This document shows, piece by piece, positions 16,157-27,756 of a DNA stretch of 64,000 nt. How positions within the stretch are numbered: position 1 is the stretch's first letter; every line of letters starts with the position of its first letter. The notes beneath the pieces were generated by a model, which made no database searches, had not been told where the DNA came from, and saw only the letters and a list, made by a program, of their open reading frames with translations. The position numbers and the translations under genes were made by a program. The DNA comes from Hyphomicrobium_A sp963724945 (GTDB lineage: Bacteria; Pseudomonadota; Alphaproteobacteria; Rhizobiales; Hyphomicrobiaceae): positions 1 through 64,000 of the forward strand of contig CAVRWL010000003.1 of NCBI GenBank assembly GCA_963724945.1, read 5' to 3'.

Positions 16157-18652
16157 ATGCGCCGCGAGCTAGCGATCCTGCTGGCGGCAAGCCTTGCCTG
16201 CGTGCTGGCGCTCGTTGCCGGCATCGCCGCGGGCGGGGACCTCGTCACCGATATCTGGCGCGCGCATCTGCCGCTGATCGGCGTCATCGGCGCGGCCGCT
16301 CTTTTGGGCTTGGTGCTGGCCTGGGTGGCCGCCGGACGCGCGCGCCACACCGCGCAAGCGGCGCGCAGCGAGAGCACCGACTTGAAGCGCAGCCTCGCCG
16401 CCGCCGATTCGATCATCCGCTCCGAGCCGCAGATCCTGATGTTCTGGGAGCAGGAAGGCCCCTTGCGCATCGTCGCCAACACGCTCAAGGGTATCCCTGG
16501 CCTGCCCGAGACGCCCGACCGCTTCCTGCGCTTCGGGCACTGGCTGGAGCCGGGCTCCGCCACCGCCTTGAAGTCGGGGCTTGATGCGCTCTTCACATCC
16601 GGGCACCCATTCAACATCATCATCCGGACGCTCGACGGCGGCCATGTCGAGGCCGAGGGGCGCACCGCCGGCGGACGCGCCATCCTGCGTCTGCGCGACG
16701 TGACCGGGCACCGCGACGAGCTCGCGCGCGTTCTTGACCAGCACCAGCGCCTCGCCGGCGAGGTCAAGGCGAGCCGCGCGCTCCTCGACACCCTGCCGAT
16801 GCCCGTGTGGCTGCGCGGCAAGGACGGGCGCATCACCTGGGTCAACACCGCCTACGTGAAGGCCGTCGAGGCGCACAGCCGTTCGGAAGTGCAGGAGCGC
16901 CAGCTCGAGCTTCTCGAGCAACGCCAGCGGCGAACGGCGGCGCGCGCGCTCTCGCGCGGGGAAAGCTACCGCGGACGCGTGCCCCTCCTCATCGCCGGCG
17001 AGCGCAAGCCCTACGACGTGACCGTCATCCCCTTCGAGGACGCCACCGCCGCGGCCGCCATCGACGTTGCCGCCATCGAGAAGACGCACGGCGATCTCGA
17101 TCGCCAGATCGCCGTCTACGACCGCACGCTCGACAGGGTCGCAACCGCTGTCGCCATCTTCAACCGCGAGCAGGAGCTCGTGTTCTTCAACGAGGCCTAC
17201 GCCAAGCTGTGGAAGCTCGATGCGCCTTGGCTGCGGTCGCGGCCCGCCGACGGTGCCGTGCTCGACCGGCTGCGCGAGCTCGGCCGGCTGCCCGAAGTCG
17301 TCAACTACACCGAGTGGAAAGCGAACGCGCTTTCCTGCTACGGCGAGGCGGCGACGACGGAGGACTGGTGGCACCTGCCCGACGGGCGCTTGCTGCACGT
17401 CACGGGCGAGAAGCGCGCCGACGGCGGCGTCACCTACCTCTACGTCGACGAGACGGAGCGCTTGGCTCTCGAGAGCGACTACAACGCGATGATCGACGTG
17501 CAGCGCGAGACGCTCGACAGCCTCAAAGAGGGTGTGGCGGTGTTCGCCACGGACGGGCGGCTCAAGTTGTTCAACTCGGCGTTCGCCGAGATTTGGCGCT
17601 TGTCGCGGCGCGAGCTCGCCGAGTCACCGCACATCGACGAGGTGATCGCGCTCGCCCGCGCGCATTACGACGATCCGCAGACCTGGGCCCACATCAGCGG
17701 CGCCGTGACGTCGATCTCGGAGGAGCGCGAGCCGTTCGAGGGGCAAATGGTGCGGCTCGACAACACGATTATCGACTTCGCCGCCATGCCGCTGCCCGAT
17801 GGCGCCATGCTCTTCACCTTCGCCGACGTGACCGATTCCAAGCGCTACGAGCGGGCACTCGTTGAACGCAATGAGGCGCTCGTGGCGGCCGACCGCATGA
17901 AGAACGCCTTCATCGGCCACATCTCCTACGAGCTCAGAACGCCCTTGACCAACATCATCGGCTTCAGCGAGCTCTTGGCCGAGCCGCAGATCGGGCCTCT
18001 CAACGAGAAGCAGCACGAGTATCTCGGCGACATCACCGCCTCATCCAAGACGCTGCTCGCCATCATCGACGACATCCTCACGCTTGCGACGATGGACGCC
18101 GGCGCCATGGAGTTGAAGCTCGGGACCGTCGACGTGCGCGCCGTCATCGAAGCGGCAATCCTCGGCATCCGCGAGGCGGCGGTGCGCGCGCGCCTCACGA
18201 TCCACATCGCGGTCGCCGACGACGTCACGGAGTTCGTCGCCGACGAGGCGCGCGTGCGCCAGATCCTCTATAACCTTCTGTCGAACGCGGTCGGCTTCTC
18301 CAAGCCAGGCGACGTGATCCGCGTCAGCTGCTGGCGTGAGCAAGGCATGATCGTGTTCACGGTCGCGGATCAGGGGGTCGGCATTCCGAAGGATCAGCAG
18401 TGGCGCGTTTTCGAGCGCTTCGAGACCCGCAGCCAGGGCTCCGGTCACCGCGGCGCCGGCCTCGGCCTCTCCATCGTCAAGAGCCTCGCCGAGCTGCATG
18501 GCGGCTCGGTCTCGCTCGAATCGGAGCCGGGCCAGGGCACCCGCGTCACCGTGCGCCTTCCCGAGCACGGGCGGGCCGGCGAGAGTGGCGACATGGAAGC
18601 GCCGCAACAAGGTCCAACAGGACCGCTATCTGCGGGCGGTAGCGCTGCGTAA
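16157..18652 (+). CDS. PAS-domain sensor histidine kinase
   Basis: About 831 residues (an upstream ATG at 16121 is possible). Two membrane helices lie at the N-terminus (LAILLAASLACVLALVAG and IGVIGAAALLGLVLAWVA) with a very short periplasmic loop. Three PAS-like segments follow (around LLDTLPMPVWLRGKDGRITW, VAIFNREQELVFFNEAYAKL and VAVFATDGRLKLFNSAFAEI). The H-box is FIGHISYELRTPLTNIIGFS, and the ATPase part has LLSNAVGFSKPGDVI and GAGLGLSIVKSLAELHGG. No response regulator is adjacent. Only 13 bp precede the TsaE-fusion gene, an arrangement I recall from other Rhizobiales. Confidence 0.9.
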   Translation: MRRELAILLAASLACVLALVAGIAAGGDLVTDIWRAHLPLIGVIGAAALLGLVLAWVAAGRARHTAQAARSESTDLKRSLAAADSIIRSEPQILMFWEQEGPLRIVANTLKGIPGLPETPDRFLRFGHWLEPGSATALKSGLDALFTSGHPFNIIIRTLDGGHVEAEGRTAGGRAILRLRDVTGHRDELARVLDQHQRLAGEVKASRALLDTLPMPVWLRGKDGRITWVNTAYVKAVEAHSRSEVQERQLELLEQRQRRTAARALSRGESYRGRVPLLIAGERKPYDVTVIPFEDATAAAAIDVAAIEKTHGDLDRQIAVYDRTLDRVATAVAIFNREQELVFFNEAYAKLWKLDAPWLRSRPADGAVLDRLRELGRLPEVVNYTEWKANALSCYGEAATTEDWWHLPDGRLLHVTGEKRADGGVTYLYVDETERLALESDYNAMIDVQRETLDSLKEGVAVFATDGRLKLFNSAFAEIWRLSRRELAESPHIDEVIALARAHYDDPQTWAHISGAVTSISEEREPFEGQMVRLDNTIIDFAAMPLPDGAMLFTFADVTDSKRYERALVERNEALVAADRMKNAFIGHISYELRTPLTNIIGFSELLAEPQIGPLNEKQHEYLGDITASSKTLLAIIDDILTLATMDAGAMELKLGTVDVRAVIEAAILGIREAAVRARLTIHIAVADDVTEFVADEARVRQILYNLLSNAVGFSKPGDVIRVSCWREQGMIVFTVADQGVGIPKDQQWRVFERFETRSQGSGHRGAGLGLSIVKSLAELHGGSVSLESEPGQGTRVTVRLPEHGRAGESGDMEAPQQGPTGPLSAGGSAA

Positions 18653-18665
18653 GAGTCCTCGCCCT

Positions 18666-20207
18666 ATGCCCGCAACCCGCATCATCCCCGGCCTTACCGA
18701 GCCGCAACTCGTCCGTTTGGGCGAGGACCTGGCCTTCGTCGCGCGGCGCGGAGACCTCGTCACGCTCTCAGGCGACCTCGGTGCCGGCAAGACGACGCTC
18801 GCGCGCGCCGTCATCGGAGCGCTGTGCGGGAACGGGCGCGAGGAGATTCCGAGCCCGACCTTCACGCTGGTGCAAACCTACGCCGGCGACCGCATGCCGG
18901 CGGCGCATCTCGACCTCTACCGCCTCAACATGCCCTCCGAGCTCGACGAGCTCGGGCTCGACCTCGCGCTGAATCAGGGCATCGCGCTCGTGGAGTGGCC
19001 GGAGCGCGCCGGCGGCATCCTGCCCCACGACCGGCTCGACATCCTTATGCAGGACGACGGCGAGGCGCTGCGCCGCATCACGCTCACCGGGCACGGGAGC
19101 TGGTGCGAGCGGCTCGAGCGCTTCGAGGCGATGCGCGCCCTCATGGAGGCGGGCCGCGTGGCGGGCGCGGAGTGCAACTTGCGCTACCTGCAGGGCGACG
19201 CCTCGGTGCGCCGCTACGCGCGGCTCACGTGCCGAGACGGCGCGCACACCATCCTGATGGACTGGGCACGCCAGCCCGACGGGCCGCCGATCCGCGACGG
19301 GCTGCCCTACAGCCGCATCGCGCATCTCGCCGAGGACGTGCGTCCCTTCGTTGCCGTCTGCACCGCGCTGCGCGCCCGCGGCCTCAGCGCACCGGCGATC
19401 TATGCTGAGGACCTCGAGCACGGCTTCTTGCTGCTGGAGGATCTCGGCGCCCGCGTCTTTGCCGAGGAGGTCAGGGCGGGCACGGCCGACCAGGCCGAGC
19501 TGTGGCGCGCGGCGACCGACGCGCTCCTCGCGCTGCAGGCGGCCCCGCCGCCCGAGGAGCTGCCGCTCGGAGCGGGAACCGCCCACCGCCTGCCGGCGTA
19601 CGATTCCCGCGCGCTCGGCATCGAGATCGAGCTGTTGATCGACTGGTACTGGCAGGCCGTGCACGGGGCCCCGGCGCCCGCCGACGCGCGCGATGAGTTC
19701 CTGGCCCTGTGGGCTCAACCGTTCGCGATGCTTGGCGCGTTGCCGCCGGCCTGGGTGTTGCGCGACTACCACTCACCCAATCTTCTCTGGCTCCCCGAGC
19801 GTGAAAGCGTTGCGCGCGTCGGCATCATCGACTTTCAGGATGCCATGCGCGGGCCCCCCGCCTACGACCTCGTCTCACTGTTGCAGGATGCGCGCGTCGA
19901 TGTTCCGCCCGATCTCGAAGCCCAGCTTTTCGATCGCTACTGCGCCGCCGCGGGTGCGCTCCACACGGGATTTGACCGCGATGCCTTCGCCTTCGCCTAC
20001 GCCGCGCTCGGCGCGCAGCGCGCCACCAAGATCCTCGGCATCTTCGCCCGCCTCGCCAAGCGCGACGCCAAGCCCCACTACATGCGCCACAATTCGCGCC
20101 TGTGGCGCTATCTGGAGCGCGACCTGGCCCATCCCCAGCTTTCCGCGCTCAAGTCCTGGTATGATCGCAACTTGCCGGCCGACGCGCGCACGCGCACGCT
20201 TGGCTAA
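18666..20207 (+). CDS. TsaE-aminoglycoside-phosphotransferase-fold fusion
   Basis: 513 residues with two domains. Residues ~1-150 are TsaE, the ATPase of the tRNA t6A37 threonylcarbamoyl complex: Walker A SGDLGAGKTTLARAV at about 35-49, EEIPSPTFTLVQTY, and HLDLYRLNMPSELDELGLD. Residues ~160-513 are a phosphotransferase (APH/AmgK-like) with YLQGDASVRRYARL, the catalytic VLRDYHSPNLLWL and the Mg-binding IIDFQDAMRGPPAYDL. AmgK phosphorylates MurNAc/GlcNAc at C1 during peptidoglycan recycling; the following gene is the matching MurU-like uridylyltransferase. The fusion is known from Hyphomicrobiales annotation. Confidence 0.92.
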   Translation: MPATRIIPGLTEPQLVRLGEDLAFVARRGDLVTLSGDLGAGKTTLARAVIGALCGNGREEIPSPTFTLVQTYAGDRMPAAHLDLYRLNMPSELDELGLDLALNQGIALVEWPERAGGILPHDRLDILMQDDGEALRRITLTGHGSWCERLERFEAMRALMEAGRVAGAECNLRYLQGDASVRRYARLTCRDGAHTILMDWARQPDGPPIRDGLPYSRIAHLAEDVRPFVAVCTALRARGLSAPAIYAEDLEHGFLLLEDLGARVFAEEVRAGTADQAELWRAATDALLALQAAPPPEELPLGAGTAHRLPAYDSRALGIEIELLIDWYWQAVHGAPAPADARDEFLALWAQPFAMLGALPPAWVLRDYHSPNLLWLPERESVARVGIIDFQDAMRGPPAYDLVSLLQDARVDVPPDLEAQLFDRYCAAAGALHTGFDRDAFAFAYAALGAQRATKILGIFARLAKRDAKPHYMRHNSRLWRYLERDLAHPQLSALKSWYDRNLPADARTRTLG

Positions 20208-20222
20208 GGGGGGTTTGTGTCC

Positions 20223-20960
20223 ATGAGCAAGTCGGCACAATGGCGGCCTGAAGCCGGGATGGTGCTGGCCGCCGGCTACGGCCTGCGCATGCGGCCACTG
20301 ACCGAGACGGTGCCCAAGCCGCTGGTGCGCCTCAAAGGGCGCCCGCTCATCGACCACGTGCTCGACCGAATCGCCGCGGCGGGCGTGAAGCGCGCTGTTG
20401 TCAACGTGCACCACTTCGCCGACCAGCTCGAGGCGCACTTGAACAAGCGCTCGACCCCGCAGATCGTCATCGCGGACGAGCGCAAGCTCCTGCTCGACAC
20501 CGGTGGCGGCGTCACACACGCGCTGCCCCTGCTCGGATCGGGCCCCTTCTTGATTCACAACTCCAACTCGGTGTGGATCGAGGGCGTCGGCTCGAACCTG
20601 GAACGGCTGTTTGCGGCCTGGGACGGCGCCGCGATGGACGCTCTCATGCTGCTCACCTCGGCCGACACGAGCCTCGGCTACGACGGCCAGGGCGACTTCT
20701 CGATGGGCACTGACGGGCGCCTGAAGCGTCGCGGCGAACGCCAGATGGCCCCGTTCGTATTCACCGGCGTGTCGATCGCGCACCCACGGCTGCTCGAGGG
20801 CGCCCCGCAAGGAGCCTTCTCGCTCAATAAGCCGTGGGACGCCGCGATCGAGAAAGGGCGGCTCTTCGGCATCCGCCTCGACGGGCTGTGGATGCACGTC
20901 GGGACGCCGGAAGCGCTCGTAGAGGCGGAGAGGTGGATCGAAAGTGAGGACGTCGCTTGA
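20223..20960 (+). CDS. MurU-like sugar-1-phosphate nucleotidyltransferase
   Basis: 245 residues. The nucleotidyl-transferase signature VLAAGYGLRMRPLTETVPKPL opens the protein, followed by GRPLIDHVLDRIAAAG and the metal/sugar-binding region GPFLIHNSNSVWIEG. The ATG at 20223 sits nine bases after AAGGGGGG. Together with the upstream AmgK-like domain it would form UDP-MurNAc directly from recycled MurNAc, bypassing the fosfomycin-sensitive route (family knowledge). The 3' end overlaps the addB start by 17 bp. Confidence 0.88.
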   Translation: MSKSAQWRPEAGMVLAAGYGLRMRPLTETVPKPLVRLKGRPLIDHVLDRIAAAGVKRAVVNVHHFADQLEAHLNKRSTPQIVIADERKLLLDTGGGVTHALPLLGSGPFLIHNSNSVWIEGVGSNLERLFAAWDGAAMDALMLLTSADTSLGYDGQGDFSMGTDGRLKRRGERQMAPFVFTGVSIAHPRLLEGAPQGAFSLNKPWDAAIEKGRLFGIRLDGLWMHVGTPEALVEAERWIESEDVA

Positions 20961-23900
20961 GACCATTGCGGCCCCGAACGGCGGCGACGCAGCGGCTCCC
21001 CGCGTCTTCACGGTGCCGCCCGGGCGGCCGTTCCTCGAGGCGATCGCCACGGCGATCCTGAACGGCGACCTGCCGCGCCCAGACGGGCGCGCGCCCCAAG
21101 CTCTCGACCTGCCGCGATATACCCTGCTCATGCCGACGCGCCGCGCCGCGCGCGCCCTGCAGGAGGCCTTTCTCAAAGCCGGCGGCGGCCGCGCCATGCT
21201 GCTGCCGCGCATCCGCCCGATCGCGGAGGGCGAGGAGGACTTGAGCCTCATCGCCGGGCTTGCCGAGACGGGGCCCTCCGGCGCGCTCGAGCTGCCGCCC
21301 GCCGTCAGCGCGATCGAGCGCCGCCTGGTGCTCACCCTGCTCGTCGAGCGCTGGTCTGAAGCCATGCGCCGCGACGAGGAGGGGACGGCCTGTCTCGGGC
21401 CGCAGCCACGGCCGCCGGTGCCAGCACGCCGGCGCAGGCCGCGCATCTTGCCGCCGAGCTCGCGCGCCTCATGGACATGGTGGAGACCGAGCGCCCGGGC
21501 GAGGCCGTGCTCGACAAGCTCAGCGAGCTCGTGCCTGAGGAGCTGTCCGAGCACTGGCAGCAGACGATCGAGTTCTTGAAGATCATCACTGAGACGTGGC
21601 CGGCCTACCTTGCCGAGAAGGGCCTGTTGTCGCCGGCGGAGCGGCGCAACCGGGCGATCCTCGCGGAGGCAAAGCGACTCGCCGCAACGAAACCGGACGG
21701 CCCCGTGATCGTCGCCGGCGTCACCGGCTCGATCCCGGCAACGGTCGAATTGATGCGCGCGGTCGTAGCCCTCCCCGAAGGCGCGATCGTGCTGCCGGGG
21801 CTCGATGCGCATCTCGACGAGGAGAGCTGGGCCGAGATCACCCCCGCCCATCCCGAGCACCCGCAGTTCGGCTTGAAGACCCTGCTCGACCGGCTCGGCC
21901 TCGAGCGCAAGCATGTGGGCGTTCTCAAGGGCACCGCGGCGAGCCGCGTGCAGGCCGGCCGCGGCGCGCTGATCGCCGAGGCGATGCGGCCCTCGGGCAC
22001 GACCGGACGCTGGCATGCCTATACGAAAACCGCCGACCGCAATGCGGTGCGCGTGAGCCTCGCCGGCGTCAGCCTCATCGAGGCGCCTTCGGCGCAGGAC
22101 GAGGCGGAGGCCGTGGCGCTGATCCTGCGCGAGGCGGCGGAGACGCCGGGGCGCACCGCGGCCCTCATCTCGCCCGACCGATTGCTCGCGCGCCGCGTCG
22201 CCGTGCGCCTCGAGGCGTGGGGGATCCGCGTCGACGATTCGGCCGGCCGCCCGTTCGCCAAGACGGTGCCGGGGACCTTTCTCGACCTCACGATCTCAGC
22301 GATCGCGCACGACTTCGCGCCGGCCCACACCATGGCGCTCCTGAAGCACCCGCTGACGCGGCTCGGCCTCGACGCCTTTGGCGTGCGCCGCGCCGCCCGC
22401 GCGCTCGAGATCGCGGTCTTCCGCGACGTGTACATGGGCCAGGGCCTCGACGGCATCGCGGCCGCGCTTGCCAGAGCCGAAGCGGACGTCGCCACGGGCG
22501 CGCGGCGCCAGACGGCCGTGAAGCGCCTGTGGCCCGACGACTGGAAAGGCGCGCACGACCTCATCGCGCGCCTCAAGGCAGCGTTCGCGCCGCTCACAAC
22601 CGTGTTTGCCGAGCGAGGCGAGCAGCCGCTCAACGCGATCGCGGCCGCGCACGTTGCGACCGCCGAGGCGCTCAGCAGCCGTCCCGAGGCGGAGGACGCT
22701 AGCGCCTCGCCACTGTGGCAGGAGGAGGCGGGGGCGGCGGCGTCCGCATTCTTCACCGGTCTCATCGACCCTGCGCTGCCTGCGCTTCCCGTACGCGCCG
22801 CCGACTACGCCGATCTCTACCGCAGCCTCATTACGGGCGAGAACGTGCGCCCGCGCGTCGCCGTGCACCCACGCCTCTTCATCTGGGGCCCGTTCGAGGC
22901 GCGCCTGCAGCAGACCGACGTCATGATTCTGGGCTCGCTCAACGACGGCACGTGGCCCGAGGCCGCCGATCCCGGCCCCTGGCTCAACCGGCCCATGCGC
23001 GCCGCCCTCGGGCTGCCGTCGCCGGAGGAGAAGATCGGCTACGCCGCTCACGATTTCACCTCGTTCCTCGGCGCCCCTCGCGTCTACCTCACGCGCGCGC
23101 AAAAGATCGACGGCGTGCCGACGGTGCCCTCGCGCTGGCTGATGCGGTTGCAGGCGCTGCTTTCCGGGCTCGACCTCGTCGACGTCTTGCGCCCCGATCA
23201 ACCCTGGCTCGGCTGGGCGCGCGCGCGCGATGCAATCGAGAACCGCGTGCGCATCGAGGCGCCCGAGCCGCGCCCACCGCTCGACTTGCGCCCGCGCAAA
23301 ATGAGCGTGACGCGCGTGGAGACCTGGCTCGCCAACCCCTACGCGATCTTCGCCCGCGACATCCTCAAGCTGGAAAAGCTGCCCGAGCTCGGCGCCGATC
23401 CGGATGCCGCTCTGCGCGGCTCGACCGTGCACGAGATCATGAGCCGATTTGCGCAGCGTTTTCCCGAGTCGCTGCCGGCCGACACGGAAACGCAGCTTCT
23501 CGCCATTGCCGCAGAGGTGCTCGCTGCCTACGACGAGCATCCGCGCGTTGCCGCGTTCTGGGGCCCACGCTTTAGGCGCTTTGCCGAATGGTTCGCGGAG
23601 ACCGAGCCCGAGCGCCGGCAACGCGTAAAGCGCGTCGCCGCCGAGGTCGAAGGCTCGCTCATCGTCGCTGCGCCCGCCGGGCCCTTCACGCTTGTAGCGC
23701 GCGCCGACCGCATCGACGAAGGCGAGGCCGGGCTCATCATCACCGACTACAAGACCGGCGTGGCACCGAGCGACGCCAGGATCGCGCAGGGGCTCGCGCC
23801 GCAGCTGCCGCTCGAAGCCGCGATCGCACGCGGGGAAGCGGGTTTCGCGGGACTAAGCAACCGCTCCGTAGCCGCGTTGCGCTACATCCGCGCCTCGGGC

Positions 23901-24122
23901 GGAGAGCCGCCGGGGGAGGAGCGCACCGTTAAAGCCAGCGACGTCGCGGCCCTGGCCGACACCGCGCTTGAGCGCCTTTCCCACCTCGTCGCCGACTTCG
24001 ATGACAAGGCGACGCCGTACAAGGCCCTGCGTCGCGCAAGTTTCACCTACGACCACGATGACTACGCGCATTTGGCGCGCGTCGCGGAATGGTCGGGTAC
24101 GGAAGAGGATGAGGGAGAATGA
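20944..24122 (+). CDS. addB: AddB subunit of helicase-nuclease, one frameshift
   Basis: About 1,059 residues. AddB pairs with AddA to process double-strand breaks for RecA loading. The N-terminal part (YTLLMPTRRAARALQEAFLK, LLPRIRPIAEGEEDLSLI) runs to about 21380. One base appears missing from the G run at 21381-21384, after which the frame resumes with AELARLMDMVETERPGEAVL. The C-terminal nuclease domain shows VTRVETWLANPYAIFARDIL, STVHEIMSRFAQ and LIITDYKTG. GTG start at 20944 within the MurU-like gene; the stop overlaps addA (ATGA). Confidence 0.93.
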
Positions 24123-27100
24123 CCGTGCCGGCTCCCCTCAGCGATCTGGAACGCACGAAGCGCGCCCAGCGCGAGGCTGCCGACCCGCGTAGCTCCGCCT
24201 GGGTGAGCGCCAACGCCGGCACCGGCAAGACGCACGTGCTCACCCAGCGCGCCTTACGCCTCATGCTCGTCGGCACGGTCCCCGAGCGCATCCTGTGCCT
24301 CACCTACACCAAGGCGGCGGCCGCCGAGATGTCGAAGCGCGTCTACGACACGCTCGCCCGCTGGGTGACCATGGACGATGGCCCGCTCGCCCGCGAGCTG
24401 ACCGAGCTCGGCGCCGCGGCCCCGGCGCCCGCGGACATCGAGCGTGCGCGCACGCTCTTTACGATGGCGATCGAGACGCCGGGCGGCTTGAAGGTGCAGA
24501 CGATCCACTCGTTCTGCGAGCGGCTCCTGCAGCGATTTCCCCTCGAGGCGGGCGTGGCGCCGGGCTTCGCCATCCTCGATGAGGCGACCGCGCATCTCCT
24601 CGAGCGCGAGGCGATCGATCAGGTGCTGGGGCTCGCCGCCAGCGATCCCGCGTCGCCCGAAGGGAGCGCGCTGCATGCGGCCGTGCGCTATGCCGCGGAC
24701 CAGCGCTTCGACGATCTCTTGCGCGCGGCCTTGCGCCAGCGCCGCTGGCTCGAGGAGGCGCTACGCATCGATCTCGGGGCCGACGAGCCGGCAGCGGTAG
24801 AGACGCTCTATCGCCGCGCACTCGGCGTGCGCCACGAGGCAACCGAGGAGAGCCTGACGCGCGAGCTTGCCCTCGATCGTGCGCGACGCTGATCTCATGC
24901 GCATGCGCGACGCGTTGAGCGGCGGCGGCACCAACGACCAGAAGCTCGCGGGCAAAATCTCCGCGGCGCTGACGGCGCGCGGGGCCTCCCCGCGCGTTGC
25001 CGCGCTCCAAGGCTTTTTCTGCACCGGCAAAGGCGAGGCGCGCGCGAGCCTGCTCGGCAAGTCCATCAAGGACGAGCACCCCGACCTCGACGCGACGATG
25101 AGCACCGCGCAGACGCGCTTTTGCGCTCTCCTCAACGAGCGCAAAGGCCTCGCCATCGTCGCCGCGACGGTAGCGCTGCACCGGCTCGCCGGTGCCGTGC
25201 TGCAACGCTACGCGCGCGCCAAAGCGCGCCGCGCCGCCCTCGACTACGAGGATCTCATCGTCAAGTCGGTGAGCCTGTTGCGCGACAAGCAGTCGGCGGC
25301 CTGGGTGCTCTACAAGCTCGACCGCGGCATCGATCACATCCTTGTCGACGAGGCGCAGGATACGAGCCGCGAGCAGTGGCAGGTCGTGGAAGCCTTGGCG
25401 CAGGAGTTCTTCTCAGGGCTGGGCCAGCGCGAGGGAACGCGCACGCTCTTTGCCGTCGGCGACGAGAAACAGTCGATCTACTCATTCCAGGGTGCCGCCC
25501 CGCGCATGTTCGCCGAGATGGGCCGCCGCTTTGCCGCGCTCACCGAGGCGACGGGCCAGCCCTGGCGGCGCATTCCGCTCGATCTGTCGTTTCGCACCGT
25601 CGCTCCCATCCTCGAGGCGGTCGATGAGGTCTTCGCCGACCACGTGCACACGCCGGGGCTCACGGCCGAAGCGACCACCGTCATCCGTCACGCCGTCCAC
25701 CGCATGGGCCACGCTGGCCTCATCGAGGTGTGGCCGACGCTGGCGCCTGCCGAGGGCCTGGGCGCCGACGCCTGGGCGCCGCTCAGCGAGAGCGCGTCGA
25801 GTGCCCCGGAGGCGCGGCTTGCCGAGCGCATCGCCGATACGATCAAGGGCTGGCTCGATGGGGCTGAGCGCCTCGCCTCCGAGGATCGCCCCATCCGCCC
25901 CGGCGACATCCTCATCCTCGTCAGGAAGCGGCGCCCGTTCGCCGCGCCGATGGTCGCCGCCTTGAAGGCGCGCGGCATCCCGGTCGCCGGCGCCGACCGG
26001 CTGCGGCTTGCCGAGCAGATCGCGGTCGCGGATCTCGTCTCGCTCGGCGACTTCCTGACGCTGCCCGAGGACGACCTGGCGCTGGCCGAGGTCTTGAAGA
26101 GCCCGCTCATCGGCTTTGACGACGATGATCTCTTGGCGCTCGCCGCTGCCCGCAAAGGCACGCTGTGGAAGGCGCTCATCGATGCGGCCGCGGCCAGTCC
26201 CCGCTTCAAGGCGGCTGCCGAGACGCTGAAACGCTGGCGGGCACGCGCCGACTACGCACCGCCCTTCGAGTTCTTCGCCGCGATCCTCGACCGCGACGGC
26301 GCGCGCGCCCGCTTCCTTGCCCGCCTCGGGCCGGAGGCTGCCGACCCGCTCGACGAGTTCTTGAACCTGGCGCTCGCCTATGACGATGCCGCCCCGCCCT
26401 CGCTGACGGGCTTCCTCGCCTACCTGCGCGAGATGGAGCGCGAGGTGAAGCGCGACATGGAGCACGGGCGCGACGAGGTGCGCGTCATGACCGTGCACGG
26501 CGCCAAGGGCCTCGAGGCCCCGATCGTGTTCCTGCCCGACACCTGCACGACGGCGGCAGCCGGCGGGGGCCTGCTCGCGCTTCCCGATATGGAGGTGCCG
26601 CGCGGCGTGGAGGCGACGCCGTTCGTGTGGGACATCAAGGGCTCGGGCAGTCTCGCCGCGATCAAGGCGGCACGCGAGGTGCGCACCGCGCTCGAGGCCG
26701 AGGAGCGCCACCGGCTGCTCTATGTGGCGATGACGCGGGCGCGCGACCGGCTCTACGTCGCGGGCTTTGAAGGAAAGAAAGGGCGCGCGGCGGGCTCGTG
26801 GTATGAATTGATCGTCGAGGCGCTGCGCGAGACGCTCGATACCGCGACCCACGCCGACGGCGGACCTGTGCTGCACCGCTCAAGCCCCCAGTCGGCGCCT
26901 GCAGAGCCGCCCCGGCACACGCTTGCCGAGGCGTTCACTCCGGCCCCCTTGCCGGCGTGGGCGCTGATGCCCGCCCCGCGCGAGCCGGCGTTGACGATCC
27001 CGCTCGCGCCCTCGCGGCTCGAAGCCTACGCGCCCGACGAGACGGGCGAGCCGTTGCCCACTCCGCCGCGCGTGCCCGAGGGCGCCGAGCCGCCGGTCTT

Positions 27101-27692
27101 CTCCCCCAACGCGCTGACGGCTGAGAACCGCTTCCTGCGCGGCACCCTCACGCACGCGTTGTTGCAGCACCTGCCGAGCCTGCCGCGATCGGGCTGGGAG
27201 AAGGCGGCCAAGGGCTTCCTCGCCGAGCGGGGCGGCGCCCTCGATGCGCGCCAGCGCGAGACGATCGCCAAGGAGACGCTTTCGGTTCTCACCGAGCCGC
27301 AGTTTGCCTCCCTCTTCGGCCCTGACAGCCGCGCGGAGGTGCCGATTGTGGCGCTTCTGCCCAACCCCGACCCCAAGCGGCCCCCCCTGAAGCTCATCGG
27401 CCAGATCGATCGCCTGGTCGAGGCCGGTAAAGAGGTGCTGATCGTCGATTACAAGACCAACCGGCCGCCGCCCACCCACGTGGAAGACGTTGCGCCTGCA
27501 TACCTTTTTCAGCTTGCGGCGTATCGCCTCGCGCTTTCCGAGATCTACCCGGGCCGGACGCTGAAAGCCGCGCTTTTGTGGACGGCGACCCCGCGAATTA
27601 TGCCCGTGCCGATCGCGCTGCTCGAGGACTATGCCACCCGGCTTTGGCAACTCAACCTAAGTCACCTTGACGCTTTCGAAAGGCATTCCTAA
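24119..27692 (+). CDS. addA: AddA helicase-nuclease subunit, one frameshift
   Basis: About 1,190 residues, UvrD-like superfamily 1. Walker A is VSANAGTGKTHVLTQRALRL. TIHSFCERLLQRFPLEAGV, VDEAQDTSREQWQVVEAL (Walker B), LDLSFRTVAPILEAVDEVF and RLLYVAMTRARDRLYVAG are the helicase motifs. The C-terminal RecB-type nuclease has VLIVDYKTNRPPPTHVEDV. One extra C around 24870-24872 shifts the frame between RELA and IVRDADLMRMRDAL. The start overlaps the addB stop, so the two subunits are co-translated. Confidence 0.94.
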
Positions 27693-27756
27693 CTTCCCGC
27701 TCGACGAGGCGCCCGCCGAATCCGGTGCGGAGGCATCGAACAAGGAGACCGTCGAA

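Noticed and set aside
19875..22016. 713-codon minus-strand open frame, and similar long frames at 22296-23621 and 25482-26876
   Set aside because: They lie antisense to addB, addA and neighbours; composition is His/Arg-rich shadow translation typical of high-GC DNA with no recognisable domain.
24867..27692. Separate gene for the second part of addA
   Set aside because: Begins mid-domain; it is the continuation of AddA after an extra base near 24871.
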